A DNA stretch of 64,000 nt. Source: Gilliamella sp. App4-10. GTDB lineage: Bacteria > Pseudomonadota > Gammaproteobacteria > Enterobacterales > Orbaceae. Where the stretch lies: contig NZ_LZGS01000004.1 of the NCBI RefSeq assembly GCF_001690495.1, positions 62,001-126,000 on the forward strand, read 5' to 3'. The notes beneath the pieces were generated by a model. The model was not told the origin of the DNA, ran no database searches, and saw only the letters and a list, made by a program, of their open reading frames with translations. Of this stretch, positions 9,711-19,284 are shown piece after piece. Within the stretch, counting starts at the first letter, position 1. Each line of letters begins with the position of its first letter. A program made the position numbers and the translations under genes.

Positions 9711-10354
9711 CCTGTTTTTTGTTATTTCCGAAAAAACTATTTAACTTAAAATTTTGTCTACCATTTTTATATAAAATAATTCAAAATCATTTAATTCAAT
9801 TAAAGAGTAACTTATGTCATTTATCAATGAATGTGTCTCAGACGAAGATACTAAAAAGTATGATTTAGATAATTTATGGAATATTTAGCACATGTAAGCT
9901 AACAAGTTAATCAATTATCATACTAGAGGAATAGACAAATCACGATATACAGATGCATAACAGAAATAGGCACAATATATAATTCCCCAATAAAATTATG
10001 ATTCTTAACTGATGAAATTAAATATGATTTATTTTGATAATCATTAGCATCAACAATACGAATATGTACACAAACATCGAGATGTAAATCTATTACAACC
10101 AATGTTAATGTTTCTTTTTCTTTCTCAATACCTGTAAAAAAAGCAGAACCATGAATAAAAAAGGATTGCTAACCAATATTTAGACAAGTTGTTTAAAAAA
10201 GTTAACTCGATAACATATTTTTTAGACTAATTTCTGGACTAAATTTTTTAAGATGATTACGCATTAATCTACTCTATACAGGAGAATATATTCATCGAAC
10301 GTATTGTAAAGTCTAACTTATTTATGCTTTGACGAATTACATTGAATGTTAAAT

Positions 10355-10430
<76 letters not shown>

Positions 10431-10501
10431 TTATTGAGGCACTTCGAAAGAAGTGGAGAGCATTATACAAAATTTTTTGTATCTCGCAACTATTTTTATT
10501 A

Positions 10502-10759
10502 TTATTTTTTATCTTTCCAGTTAAGTGCTTCAAAAATACCAAATAAAAAAAGACGTAATACTTTAAATTTGTTTTGTTGCTTTTCTTGATTGGTCATGGT
10601 TGAGTTTAATATCCACGCTTGTAAGCCATGAGTAACCGCAAAGGCAATTAAACCGATATTAGCTACCACATTGGCAGGTCGTGGGTAAGGATGGATAAGG
10701 TTAAATACCAAAAATAACCATATCAATGAATATAATACTTTTCCTATAAATATGAACAT
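10502..10759 (-). CDS. yhhL: DUF1145 family small membrane protein (YhhL-like)
   Basis: The 85-residue protein has two hydrophobic segments (about residues 4-22 and 33-52) with the HPYPRPANVVANIG stretch between them and a basic tail, as in DUF1145/YhhL. The function is unknown. Its ATG overlaps the rsmD stop by one base, and the rsmD-yhhL pair is conserved in enteric bacteria. The call rests on size, motif and position. Confidence 0.82.
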   Translation of the reverse strand: MFIFIGKVLYSLIWLFLVFNLIHPYPRPANVVANIGLIAFAVTHGLQAWILNSTMTNQEKQQNKFKVLRLFLFGIFEALNWKDKK

Positions 10760-11322
10760 TAATTGCCTTCTCGTATAAATAGATAACTATGAACTTGTCC
10801 AGCTGTTTTTTCGCGGTGCAAATGCCAGTGAGTTGGAATATAAGTTGTTAATTCATGATCTATTTCTGTTTCAATATAAATATAAGCTGACGGTTTTAGC
10901 CAGTTATTATTCTCAAGCTCACTAACCGTTTTTGCCACCAATGCTTGATGAAATGGTGGGTCGATGAATACAATATCAAATTGTTTTATAGCTGGTTTGT
11001 TTAGCCAATGTAAAGTGTCGGTATGATAAATATCGATTGTATCGCTAGCAATAAGCTGTTTATTTTTATTGAGTAGTTGTGCAACTTGTTTATCTTTTTC
11101 AAGCAAGGTAACACTTTGGGCGCCTCGTGATGCGGCTTCAAAACCTAATGATCCACTACCTGAAAAACAATCCAAACAATCGCTATCGTGTATAACAGGC
11201 ATTAACCAGTTATATAGGGTTTCTTTAATACGATCTGTGGTTGGGCGCAATCCTTGCTTATTAAGTACCGACAGTTTACGCCCACGCCATTTTCCGCCAA
11301 TAATTCTTATTGAACCATTCAT
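10759..11322 (-). CDS. rsmD: 16S rRNA (guanine966-N2)-methyltransferase RsmD
   Basis: The 187-residue Rossmann-fold methyltransferase starts with IRIIGGKWRGRKL and TTDRIKETLYNWL, carries the SAM-binding DCFSGSGSLGFEAASRGA and the catalytic FIDPPF motif typical of N2-guanine/N6-adenine methylases. It modifies G966 of 16S rRNA during 30S assembly. AGGAT precedes the ATG. It lies 13 bases after the mrcA stop and directly before yhhL. Confidence 0.95.
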   Translation of the reverse strand: MNGSIRIIGGKWRGRKLSVLNKQGLRPTTDRIKETLYNWLMPVIHDSDCLDCFSGSGSLGFEAASRGAQSVTLLEKDKQVAQLLNKNKQLIASDTIDIYHTDTLHWLNKPAIKQFDIVFIDPPFHQALVAKTVSELENNNWLKPSAYIYIETEIDHELTTYIPTHWHLHREKTAGQVHSYLFIREGN

Positions 11323-11335
11323 TTTAAATCCTATA

Positions 11336-13888
11336 TCAAAATAGCTCTGAAGTGTTGCCTTCTGAATCTATTACTCTCGTGCCCACTTCTTGGGTTGCAT
11401 AAGTCGTTGGCTCGGTACCTTTTATAAAGTACTCTGACATGGTTCTAGATTCAGACTGAGGTAATAACCCTGTTTTTTGATCGATAGTAACAGAAATAAC
11501 ATTTTCAGGTTTTACATCTTCTATTACTGGTACATCTTGTAGAGCAACTTTCATATAATCAACCCATATTGGATTTGCGGTTACAGCCCCTGCTTCGGCT
11601 CGGTAAGTTCGACCTAAGTCACGGCGGTGATCATCAAAACCCATCCAAACAGTCGTAACAATATTGCCACCAAATCCAGAAAACCAAACGTCTTTTGAAG
11701 AGTTAGTAGTCCCTGTTTTACCACCGACATCTTTTCTACCCAACGCTTTTACACGCCATGCCGTACCTTGCCAATCTGAACCACCAAAGACAATAGATCG
11801 AAGACCATCTTTCATAATAAATGCAATTCCACTATTTATCGTATGTGGTGCGTATTTTGGCGTGACATCAGTGACTTTTTTATTGGTGTTGATATCAGGT
11901 AAGACTAAATTGTTATCTGATTTTAGATTAGCTTGGTCGGGTTCTTCATTGTCCGATTCATTTGATCCTTTTTCAACATTATCAAATGATGTAAGTGTTG
12001 ATTCAGTAAACACGTCATCATTAGTACAATTGTGACAAGCAATCAAAGGTTGATGCTGATAAATTATACCTTTACCATTATTGTTCTCAATTTTTTCAAT
12101 CAAATATGGTGAAATTAAATACCCCCCATTAGTAATCACCGAGTAGGCTCTTGCTACTTGCAATGGGGTAAACGAAGCCGAACCTAAAGCTAACGATTCG
12201 TTATGTGAAATATTTTCTTTGGGAAATCCAAAACGCTCTAAATAAGTCGCTGCATAATCTATACCAACTGCACGTAATGCTCTTACCATCATGACATTTT
12301 TAGACATCCCTAACCCAATTCTTAAACGTAATGGCCCTGCATAGGTAGGTGGTGAGTTTTTAGGGCGCCAAGTTGCACTCCCCGTTGAACGGACGATGGG
12401 TGCATCATTCAGCAGTGTTGCCATCGTTAAGCCTTGTTCTAAGGTTGAAGTATAAATGAATGGTTTAATACTCGAACCTAATTGTCGAAGTGCTTGAGTT
12501 GCTCTATTAAACTTACTTAAATTAAAATCATAACCACCGACAATCGCTTTGATGGCACCATTGTCTGAATCAAGCGAGACTAATGCAGCATTAACCGCTG
12601 GTATTTGTGCTAATTCCCAATTATCACCTGACTTTTTAACCCAAATTAGCTGTCCAGCTTTGAGGGTATCAGACACTTTTTTAGGGTACGCACCTTGCTT
12701 TGTGTCACTAATAAAAGGGCGAGCCCATTTCATGTCTTGATATGAAATAGTGATATTACTTTTATCAGATAACACGGCTGTCGCTTCTTTATCTGAAAAT
12801 GTCATAACAACAGCTGGGCACATGCCACTATAGCATATATATTTATCAAGAGTTTGCTGGATCTTCTCAAGATCCCATGGCATTTCATTGGGTTGCCATA
12901 ATACTTTTTCAGCACCACGATAACCATGTCTGATATCATAATCAATAATATGCTTTTGCACAGCTTCTTTAGCTGCTATTTGATCCGTTTTCGAGATAGT
13001 CGTATAGACTTTATAGCCATCTGTATAGGCATTCTCGCCAAATTTATTGTACATAAATTGCCGAGCCATCTCTGCGACATAAGGAGCAGAAAAATCGATT
13101 TGAGGTGAATGATAACTCGCACCAAGCGGTTTTATAATCGCTGCATCATATTCAGCTTGAGTGATATAGGATTGATCTAACATTCGCCTTAATACCCAGT
13201 TACGTCTAGTTAATGCACGTTTTGGATGAGAAATTGGATTAAAAGCAGATGGTGCATTCGGTAAGCCCGCTAATAAAGCTGCTTCATCAACCGTTAATTG
13301 ATCTGGTGTTTTACCCAAAAAAGTATAAGCAGCAGCAGCAACACCATATGCTCTAGAGCCAAAGTTAATCATGTTAAGATACAGTGCCATGATTTCTTCT
13401 TTGGATAACTCTTTTTCCATACGAGTAGCCAAAATCATTTCTTTGACTTTACGTGTTATGCTTTTTTCAGGCGTTAAGAAAAAGTTCTTAGCAACTTGTT
13501 GAGTGATTGTACTGCCGCCTTGAGAAAATCCTTTCTGTTTTAAACCAACATACATTGCTCGTACGATACCTATTGGATCAACACCAAAATGTTCATGAAA
13601 ACGAGCATCTTCAGTTGCAATCACTGCGTTAACCACCATTGGGGGAATTTCGTCATATTTTAGTGGTGTTCGACGCCTTTCACCAAAAATAGCAATTAAC
13701 TCGCCGTCTTTACTTAATACTTGCATTGGTGTTTGTAATTGAACATCTTTTAAAGACGCAACGTCGGGAAGATCCTTCGAATAATAAGCATAACCTGCAA
13801 TACCAATAATTAAGCCACAAAGGAATAAGCCAATGAATAATTTTAGAAGAAATTTTAGAAGAAATTTTAACACTCTAAGTAATATCAC
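11336..13888 (-). CDS. mrcA: penicillin-binding protein 1A
   Basis: This 850-residue bifunctional peptidoglycan synthase has an N-terminal membrane anchor (about residues 8-32), a GT51 glycosyltransferase domain (EDARFHEHFGVD, GGSTITQQVAKN) and a transpeptidase domain (SSIKPF with the catalytic serine, SKN, KTGTT). It is inner-membrane anchored and builds and cross-links glycan strands. The start is GTG with AGGAA 7 bases upstream. The anchor is encoded by a 12-base tandem repeat giving KFLLKFLL. A low-complexity acidic stretch near residues 625-655 sits in the transpeptidase domain, as in other PBP1A proteins. Confidence 0.96.
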   Translation of the reverse strand: MILLRVLKFLLKFLLKLFIGLFLCGLIIGIAGYAYYSKDLPDVASLKDVQLQTPMQVLSKDGELIAIFGERRRTPLKYDEIPPMVVNAVIATEDARFHEHFGVDPIGIVRAMYVGLKQKGFSQGGSTITQQVAKNFFLTPEKSITRKVKEMILATRMEKELSKEEIMALYLNMINFGSRAYGVAAAAYTFLGKTPDQLTVDEAALLAGLPNAPSAFNPISHPKRALTRRNWVLRRMLDQSYITQAEYDAAIIKPLGASYHSPQIDFSAPYVAEMARQFMYNKFGENAYTDGYKVYTTISKTDQIAAKEAVQKHIIDYDIRHGYRGAEKVLWQPNEMPWDLEKIQQTLDKYICYSGMCPAVVMTFSDKEATAVLSDKSNITISYQDMKWARPFISDTKQGAYPKKVSDTLKAGQLIWVKKSGDNWELAQIPAVNAALVSLDSDNGAIKAIVGGYDFNLSKFNRATQALRQLGSSIKPFIYTSTLEQGLTMATLLNDAPIVRSTGSATWRPKNSPPTYAGPLRLRIGLGMSKNVMMVRALRAVGIDYAATYLERFGFPKENISHNESLALGSASFTPLQVARAYSVITNGGYLISPYLIEKIENNNGKGIIYQHQPLIACHNCTNDDVFTESTLTSFDNVEKGSNESDNEEPDQANLKSDNNLVLPDINTNKKVTDVTPKYAPHTINSGIAFIMKDGLRSIVFGGSDWQGTAWRVKALGRKDVGGKTGTTNSSKDVWFSGFGGNIVTTVWMGFDDHRRDLGRTYRAEAGAVTANPIWVDYMKVALQDVPVIEDVKPENVISVTIDQKTGLLPQSESRTMSEYFIKGTEPTTYATQEVGTRVIDSEGNTSELF

Positions 13889-14140
13889 GAATCTTTCCTA
13901 TCTAAATTTTTAAGGCAAAAATAATGGCACCAGAGTCATCTCTGCGCCAAATTTAGTAATGCTGCCTTCAGGTAAGGATCTTCACATTGACATTAAAGGA
14001 AAATGCTAATGGTTGATCGTTCATTTATTTATTAAAACACACTGAAATTGTGTGCATTATCTCCCATCTTTCTCTTTATTTTAAGCAATTTTTAACAAAA
14101 TCATGAAATAATTCTGTTTTAACTAAGTAGAGTAAGTATT

Positions 14141-14545
14141 ATGTGGAGCATAAAACTTAGCATATCAAAACTGCAATTATTGATTTCAACACTTTTTTAT
14201 TCCATGCTAATAACGCTTTGTCTAGTCATGTTTGCTAACACATCTTTAAATTCTTATACCTTTATTATTATAATATTATTAATAATAGAATGGTGGCGTT
14301 GTGCCTGTTATTTCAAAACCATTAAAGGCGAATTTGCACTATTTCACTATATCAATCAAATATATTGGCACAAACAACGCTGGTATTTAATGCATAAACC
14401 GCTGATATTTCGTTATATTGTTATATTGAATTTAAAATCTCGACATAATGGCAAACGCTGTACGCTGTTGTTAATGATTGATAATTTGCAATCTAATGAC
14501 TGGCGAACATTACGTTTTTACTTAAAACAAATTCAATTCACTTAA
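14141..14545 (+). CDS. ygfX: YgfX-family membrane protein (CptA-like), orphan
   Basis: The 134-residue protein has two adjacent N-terminal transmembrane segments (about residues 12-32 and 39-56) followed by a cytoplasmic part containing WYLMHKP, RHNGKRCTLLLMIDN and DWRTLRFYLK, a pattern like YgfX. YgfX is described as the toxin partner of SdhE/CptB acting on FtsZ and MreB, and also as a membrane partner of the flavin-insertion factor SdhE. The gene usually overlaps sdhE; here no sdhE is seen in the 250 bases upstream. The assignment is by remote similarity and may be wrong. Confidence 0.6.
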   Translation: MWSIKLSISKLQLLISTLFYSMLITLCLVMFANTSLNSYTFIIIILLIIEWWRCACYFKTIKGEFALFHYINQIYWHKQRWYLMHKPLIFRYIVILNLKSRHNGKRCTLLLMIDNLQSNDWRTLRFYLKQIQFT

Positions 14546-14591
14546 CGCAAATACCTAGGTTCTTGAAAGTTTTTGTCAAAAAGTTGTTAAA

Positions 14592-14828
14592 CTAATGAGA
14601 TTTTCTAATCCAATACTGATAGGGTTGAGATTCTATTTGCAATGACAGTAATTCGTGATCCATATGGCGACAAAAGCTAGGAACATCACGAGTGGTCGCT
14701 AAATCATCAGCAATCACATAAAGAACTTGTCCAATAGCCAGTTCCCGAATCGTTTTTCTGATTAACATAATGGGTTCTGGGCAACGTAAACCAAGCGTAT
14801 TGAGTTCTTTGTTGATAGTTATTTTCAT
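14592..14828 (-). CDS. tusA: sulfurtransferase TusA
   Basis: The 78-residue protein holds [16 protein letters not shown] with the active cysteine, and [13 protein letters not shown], both characteristic of TusA. TusA accepts sulfur from IscS and passes it to TusBCD for 2-thiolation of wobble uridine in tRNA, and feeds other sulfur pathways. It is about the same length as the enteric protein (81). It follows yigL by 17 bases on the same strand. Confidence 0.93.
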   Translation of the reverse strand: MKITINKELNTLGLRCPEPIMLIRKTIRELAIGQVLYVIADDLATTRDVPSFCRHMDHELLSLQIESQPYQYWIRKSH

Positions 14829-14845
14829 GTTTAAACATTTGATAA

Positions 14846-15649
14846 TTATAAAAATAGTTTACTTAGGTAGTGTGGCACAGCATCTTCAGCATTTGATCCA
14901 ATCACCTCTAATTCTGGTAACAATGCTTTTAATTCTGAGCTACCATTTTGCATTATACAACCTTTACCTGTGGCTTTTAGCATTTCGTAATCGTTCATGC
15001 CATCACCAAAAGCGATACAATCTTTTAAACTGTAACCTAATTTTTCAACCACTTTTTTTAATGCACTGCCTTTAGACACTTTTTCGTCCATCACTTCTAG
15101 GCAATTTAAAGTAGAAAAAGCGACACTAATTTTATTACCAAATTTTGCATCTAGTCGATTTTTTAGCTGAACTAAATGTGGATAAAGTGCATTATCTGTG
15201 GTAGTAAAATAAATTTTAGCAATATTATTGGTATCAAAATCAAGTGGGTTAAATAATTGATAAGTAAACTGCGTGTCTCGATAAAATTCTAATGAATATG
15301 TATCTTCTTTGTTAATTAACCACTCATCACCACGATACAAATGAGTATAAACTAAAGGATCTTCCATACTCATTTTAGCTATTTCTCTAGCAAGCGATGG
15401 TTCAATGCTTTGGCTAAAGACTAAATTACCTTCGCTATCATGTACTCTAGCACCATTTGCCGTTATCATAAAAGCATCAATTTCCATATTTTCTCGCATC
15501 TGAGCGACATCGATGTGGTGCCTGCCGGTTGCAAAAACAAAATGAATTCCTTTTTTACGTAGTCCTTGAAGGACTTGTTTGGTATAAGGTGATAAGCTAT
15601 GTTCAGGAGTTAATAAAGTGCCGTCTAAATCAGAAGCAACAACATACAT
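14846..15649 (-). CDS. yigL: HAD-family phosphatase YigL (Cof type)
   Basis: The 267-residue protein has HAD motif I SDLDGTLL, motif II TANG, motif III lysine around SKGSAL and motif [13 protein letters not shown], with a C2 cap between about residues 85 and 185. The N-terminus, FVFATGRHH and [10 protein letters not shown] at the end match YigL, a sugar-phosphate/pyridoxal-phosphate phosphatase that also removes glucose-6-phosphate during sugar-phosphate stress. Substrate in this organism is inferred. It is followed by tusA. Confidence 0.88.
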   Translation of the reverse strand: MYVVASDLDGTLLTPEHSLSPYTKQVLQGLRKKGIHFVFATGRHHIDVAQMRENMEIDAFMITANGARVHDSEGNLVFSQSIEPSLAREIAKMSMEDPLVYTHLYRGDEWLINKEDTYSLEFYRDTQFTYQLFNPLDFDTNNIAKIYFTTTDNALYPHLVQLKNRLDAKFGNKISVAFSTLNCLEVMDEKVSKGSALKKVVEKLGYSLKDCIAFGDGMNDYEMLKATGKGCIMQNGSSELKALLPELEVIGSNAEDAVPHYLSKLFL

Positions 15650-15773
15650 AATATTCTCAACTTTTATAATAAATGGTAATAATAACGATTAAAATAATAT
15701 TGTATTAAAACAATAATTACTTATTCAAGCAAAGACTAAAACAAGTTGATGTATGATACAACTCCATTAGCAT

Positions 15774-17111
15774 TTACTCAACCAATTGTGGTGTAATAAA
15801 AATAACTAACTTGCGTTTTTGTTGTCTTTTACTGTTGTATTTAAACAAATTTCCAATAACTGGCATATCATCTGCACCAGGGAATTTTCTTCGACCATGA
15901 GTATTAACTTCTTGAAAGATACCCCCTAATACCACTGTTTCGCCATTTTTTATTTGAACTTGTGTTTTAATTTCCTGAGTATCAATAGCTAACGCTTCAC
16001 CGCCATCGCTTCGTTTTATTGAGCGACCAGCCGTATTTTGCGTAATATACAAATCTAAAATCATCCGATCATTTGATAGTATTTTAGGTGTAACTTCTAA
16101 TCCCAACACAGCAGGCTTAAATTCAATAGATGTGGCACCATTATTACTACTCGAAACCTCATAAGGAATTTCAGTACCTTGTTTTATTGAAGCCATATTT
16201 TGATTAGATGTGAGCAAATTGGGGCTGGCTATAATTTCAAGCTGATTTTCAGATTCGAGCGCAGATAACTCTAAATTGAGTAAACTACCTGATAGTTTAG
16301 CTAAATTAAAACCTACTGTTGCGGTCGGATGACTCGTGCCAAGACCTACATTAAACTTATCTAATAATTGCGATGATTTGCCGGAGTAACCCCATTTAAT
16401 CCCCATTTCAGACATACTTTCATCACTCATGGTAACAATATGCGCTGAAATATGCACTTGAGGCATAGGTTTATCAAGTGTTTTAATTAATTTTTCGATA
16501 TTAGTAAATTGTTTAGCTAGATCAGTAATTATAAGTGAGTTTGTCCGTTTATCAAATGCAACCTTACCCCGTTCTGATAATAATTCTTGTTGTTGAATCG
16601 TTTCGATTAAGGTCGTTGGGTCAGCATGATTAACTGCTATAGATAATGAATTAAGCGGTTGTTTTAATTCTTTTTCTTTTTGCTGTAACTGTTTTTTTTG
16701 CATTAAAAATTCAGGATCTATCGCTTTAGAAACGAACAAAATATTATCGTCAATTTCAGCTTGTAAATTTGCTGAGTCTAATATGATCTTTAGCGCTTTG
16801 TGCCAATTAATATTATTAAGCTTGATAGTCTGTTTCATTGGTAAATCTTCTGACATAATCAAATTCATTTGCTTATTATCGGCTAACGCCTGCAAGATAA
16901 TTGCAATATCCGTTTGATAAAATGTCATTGAGATATTTTTTTGTTGATCAACATTTACTGGTTGATTCAGATTTGCATGAACAGTATTTATGCCAATTGT
17001 TACGGCTATAAAGGCTATTACAACTAACAAACTTATTTTAATTTTAGTTATTCTGCTAATACATTGATTGAACCAATGATACGTTTGATTGGTGCTATTG
17101 TTATTATTCAT
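15774..17111 (-). CDS. hofQ: HofQ/ComE-type secretin for DNA uptake
   Basis: The protein of about 445 residues has an N-terminal membrane/signal segment, a secretin/TonB N-terminal (STN) domain near residues 60-110, an N1-type domain, and a C-terminal secretin domain with VVLGGIFQE and PVIGNLF. HofQ/PilQ forms the outer-membrane ring for type IV pseudopili and DNA uptake. It is shorter than PilQ of twitching bacteria, as is usual for HofQ. The start at 17111 overlaps the hofP stop by 8 bases. An upstream ATG-like start at 17135 is less likely. Confidence 0.9.
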   Translation of the reverse strand: MNNNNSTNQTYHWFNQCISRITKIKISLLVVIAFIAVTIGINTVHANLNQPVNVDQQKNISMTFYQTDIAIILQALADNKQMNLIMSEDLPMKQTIKLNNINWHKALKIILDSANLQAEIDDNILFVSKAIDPEFLMQKKQLQQKEKELKQPLNSLSIAVNHADPTTLIETIQQQELLSERGKVAFDKRTNSLIITDLAKQFTNIEKLIKTLDKPMPQVHISAHIVTMSDESMSEMGIKWGYSGKSSQLLDKFNVGLGTSHPTATVGFNLAKLSGSLLNLELSALESENQLEIIASPNLLTSNQNMASIKQGTEIPYEVSSSNNGATSIEFKPAVLGLEVTPKILSNDRMILDLYITQNTAGRSIKRSDGGEALAIDTQEIKTQVQIKNGETVVLGGIFQEVNTHGRRKFPGADDMPVIGNLFKYNSKRQQKRKLVIFITPQLVE

Positions 17112-17475
17112 TGATGGGCATTGTCCATGACACATTATTATGGCAATAATCAGGTAAATCTGCTTGCCATTTAATTTTATCGTTTAGTAAAGATTGTACA
17201 TACCAAGGAAACAAAACATTCGGTACTTTATCATCGGTTATTGCTAGCCATTGATTGTCGGATACTAACCAAATCTGTTGATAATTTTGATCAATTTGTT
17301 TCATCAGCCCCCTAAAATGCCAAACTTGAATTTGTTCAAGTAGTAACGCCGTTTGCTCACTACAAGAAACTGAGTGATTTTGTTGAAAAGGATTTCGCTC
17401 TAAAGACATATCAGCCTTTAGGTCAGAACAGCTAATAGCCAGTAGGCTGATGCAACTATATAAACAATACTTCAC
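17104..17475 (-). CDS. hofP: HofP-like DNA-utilisation protein
   Basis: The 123-residue protein has an N-terminal hydrophobic segment with a cysteine (LLAISC) compatible with a lipoprotein or signal peptide, followed by RNPFQQ near residue 30, a PilP/HofP feature. The rest is poorly conserved. Its place between hofO and hofQ, with start and stop overlaps on both sides, is the main evidence. The equivalent Haemophilus gene is comD. Confidence 0.75.
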   Translation of the reverse strand: MKYCLYSCISLLAISCSDLKADMSLERNPFQQNHSVSCSEQTALLLEQIQVWHFRGLMKQIDQNYQQIWLVSDNQWLAITDDKVPNVLFPWYVQSLLNDKIKWQADLPDYCHNNVSWTMPINE

Positions 17476-17945
17476 TCTATGCCCTTTTTAAACAATAAAG
17501 TAAATATGATCTGCAACTGCTGATCTTGCTTGCTGATTTTTAGATTTTGAAAATCAAGATAATAAAAATCATCCGTTAATGATGCAATTAAAGTCATAAA
17601 ATCAAAAAACTGCCCCTCTAATTCAATATCCCAATTAACCATATTGTCTGTTTGATAATGTTTAAAGGAATTTAATGCCAGATGATTTTGCTCGATCGTC
17701 TGTGCTAGTTCTTTTTCTGATATCAAACTATATAAAGTATTTTTACTTGCCTGATAGCGATTTACTTTTGCCTGTAGCACTTCAGTTTCAGTAATTTTTA
17801 GCTGATATAACTGGAGCTTTAGCGCAGCTTGCTGCTGGACATCTTTAATAAAAATAATATAAACAATAACAAAAAGTACTAAGCAACATAAAATACAAAT
17901 CGTATATTGTTGCCAAACTGGGCGGTAAAAAAAATTATTATTCAT
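17472..17945 (-). CDS. hofO: HofO/PilO-like inner-membrane protein
   Basis: The 157-residue protein has a short cytoplasmic tail, one transmembrane segment (about residues 14-34), a coiled-coil-like stretch to residue 65 and a small C-terminal domain. This is the layout of PilO-type proteins that join PilM/N to the secretin. Sequence is divergent and the call depends on the operon context. It overlaps hofMN by 8 bases and hofP by 4. Confidence 0.75.
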   Translation of the reverse strand: MNNNFFYRPVWQQYTICILCCLVLFVIVYIIFIKDVQQQAALKLQLYQLKITETEVLQAKVNRYQASKNTLYSLISEKELAQTIEQNHLALNSFKHYQTDNMVNWDIELEGQFFDFMTLIASLTDDFYYLDFQNLKISKQDQQLQIIFTLLFKKGIE

Positions 17946-18885
17946 TAAGCTTTATTTCCATTTCAAAAAATAGATTATTTTCATTGGACGAGATAGTTTT
18001 TACTTGGCTATGACTTATATTTTTTAGTGTTAATAAACTTTGATTAAAATTAGTCAGCTCAACATAACTAAAACTTTGCCCTTCGATTCTTACTTTTTGT
18101 GGTTGATAATAAAATGATTCAAGCCAAATTACTGAAGGTAATTGCTTTGAAAGCAATAATAAAGATTGCTGAATTTGTTTTTGGCTTAATGATGGATTAG
18201 GTAAATAATTTGTTAATTCTTCAGTTAACTTTTGTGCTATCCCTTGTTGGTGTAGTAATTTTTCATCATAGTTTTGTAGATCATTTCGTGCCTGTATCCA
18301 CAGATAACAGAGCAAATAGCTAACTATGCCAATAAAACCAGTAACCACACCTATCAGTTGTCGTTGATGCTTGGCTTGCTTTTCTTGCCGCCAAGGTAAA
18401 AAATTAACTGTTGTATTTTCAAATTGACAACCCACAAATGTTAATAGTCGTTCATACTTTTTAAAAAGATTAATCCAATTTTCAATATAATGGCGTTCAA
18501 CTGTCATCACCGTGATTTGTTTTGTTTGATCATTTGAATAAACAAAATCAAAAAACACACTTTTAGCTGACACTTGAAATAATTTATAAATGTTTGCTTC
18601 AACATATAAAATCAATTCACTAAAATTTAGCTTTACATCAGGTAAGGTTAATTGTTGCATTTGAAGCAAATTAATATCCAAATTAACTTCAAATACAGTA
18701 CGACCAGAAATTTTTTTACATAACTCATCAATAAAAACTTCTAATTCGGACGCATTTTGATATTTAAAGATAATCAAATCTTCGTTAGTGGATAATGTAG
18801 TGTTTTGCTTAACGTTGCTTATGATTCTATAGCGTAAAATTGTAGGCTCTACATAAATAATGGCACGATTTTTATTAAAAAACAT
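17938..18885 (-). CDS. fused HofM-HofN (PilM-PilN) protein
   Basis: A single 315-residue chain contains a short PilM/HofM-like cytoplasmic part (residues 1 to about 155) and a PilN/HofN-like part that begins with NFLPWRQEK near residue 161, followed by one transmembrane segment (about 178-197) and a periplasmic domain. In enteric bacteria HofM (259 residues) and HofN (179) are separate; here the M part is about 100 residues shorter. PilM normally binds the N-terminal tail of PilN, so the fusion would make the interaction intramolecular. It is the first gene of the four-gene hof operon. Confidence 0.8.
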   Translation of the reverse strand: MFFNKNRAIIYVEPTILRYRIISNVKQNTTLSTNEDLIIFKYQNASELEVFIDELCKKISGRTVFEVNLDINLLQMQQLTLPDVKLNFSELILYVEANIYKLFQVSAKSVFFDFVYSNDQTKQITVMTVERHYIENWINLFKKYERLLTFVGCQFENTTVNFLPWRQEKQAKHQRQLIGVVTGFIGIVSYLLCYLWIQARNDLQNYDEKLLHQQGIAQKLTEELTNYLPNPSLSQKQIQQSLLLLSKQLPSVIWLESFYYQPQKVRIEGQSFSYVELTNFNQSLLTLKNISHSQVKTISSNENNLFFEMEIKLNE

Positions 18886-19043
18886 GATGGATTATCTTCT
18901 TGATTCTGATGACAGCATCCCTTAATCATAATCATCCTTTACTCAATGAAAATAAATAAACGTTATTTTTGTGAACTATCATCCAAAAAATGTTTAAATT
19001 TAAACCGAACAAGACGGATTTTAGAAAAATTTAAAAAAAAAGG

Positions 19044-19071
19044 TTGACTGAAATAAGACGTGCCTTATAAT
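19044..19071 (+). promoter_or_regulatory. sigma-70 promoter of the tRNA operon
   Basis: TTGACT and a perfect TATAAT are separated by 16 bases, 18 bases upstream of the first tRNA-Val. It is the best match to consensus in the region and should drive the tRNA-Val, tRNA-Val, tRNA-Lys unit. Confidence 0.8.
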
Positions 19072-19088
19072 GCACATCCACACGGTAA

Positions 19089-19164
19089 GGGTGATTAGCT
19101 CAGTTGGGAGAGCACCTCCCTTACAAGGAGGGGGTCACTGGTTCGAACCCGGTATCACCCACCA
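19089..19164 (+). tRNA. tRNA-Val(TAC), copy 1
   Basis: A complete 76-base cloverleaf: acceptor GGGTGAT with ATCACCC, anticodon loop CTTACAA with anticodon TAC, T-loop GTTCGAACC, and encoded CCA. It is identical to the copy 35 bases downstream. Confidence 0.97.
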
Positions 19165-19199
19165 ATCTTTACCGTGACGTTTTAGCAATGGAACACTTG

Positions 19200-19275
19200 G
19201 GGTGATTAGCTCAGTTGGGAGAGCACCTCCCTTACAAGGAGGGGGTCACTGGTTCGAACCCGGTATCACCCACCA
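19200..19275 (+). tRNA. tRNA-Val(TAC), copy 2
   Basis: The 76 bases are identical to the first tRNA-Val. Two copies in tandem behind one strong promoter suggest dosage. CCA is encoded. Confidence 0.97.
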
Positions 19276-19284
19276 TCTCCAGAT

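Larger units (their letters stand above)
8918..10354. other. decayed intergenic stretch of about 1.4 kb
   Basis: No intact gene is visible here. Short stretches on the + strand still read as protein (listed separately at 9066-9272 and 9528-9710). A further remnant begins at 9814 with a good start (MSFINECVSDEDTKKYDLDNLW) but stops after 24 codons. On the - strand an open frame without a usable start spans about 9923-10168 and includes GSAFFTGIEKEKETLTLVV. These two are not recognised. The pattern is that of several genes lost by point mutation and deletion. Confidence 0.6.

Noticed and set aside
13920-14010. Short readable stretch (VISAPNLVMLPSGKDLHI) upstream of ygfX
   Set aside because: It has no start or ribosome site and no family I can name. 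It may be a gene remnant, but evidence is too thin to list.
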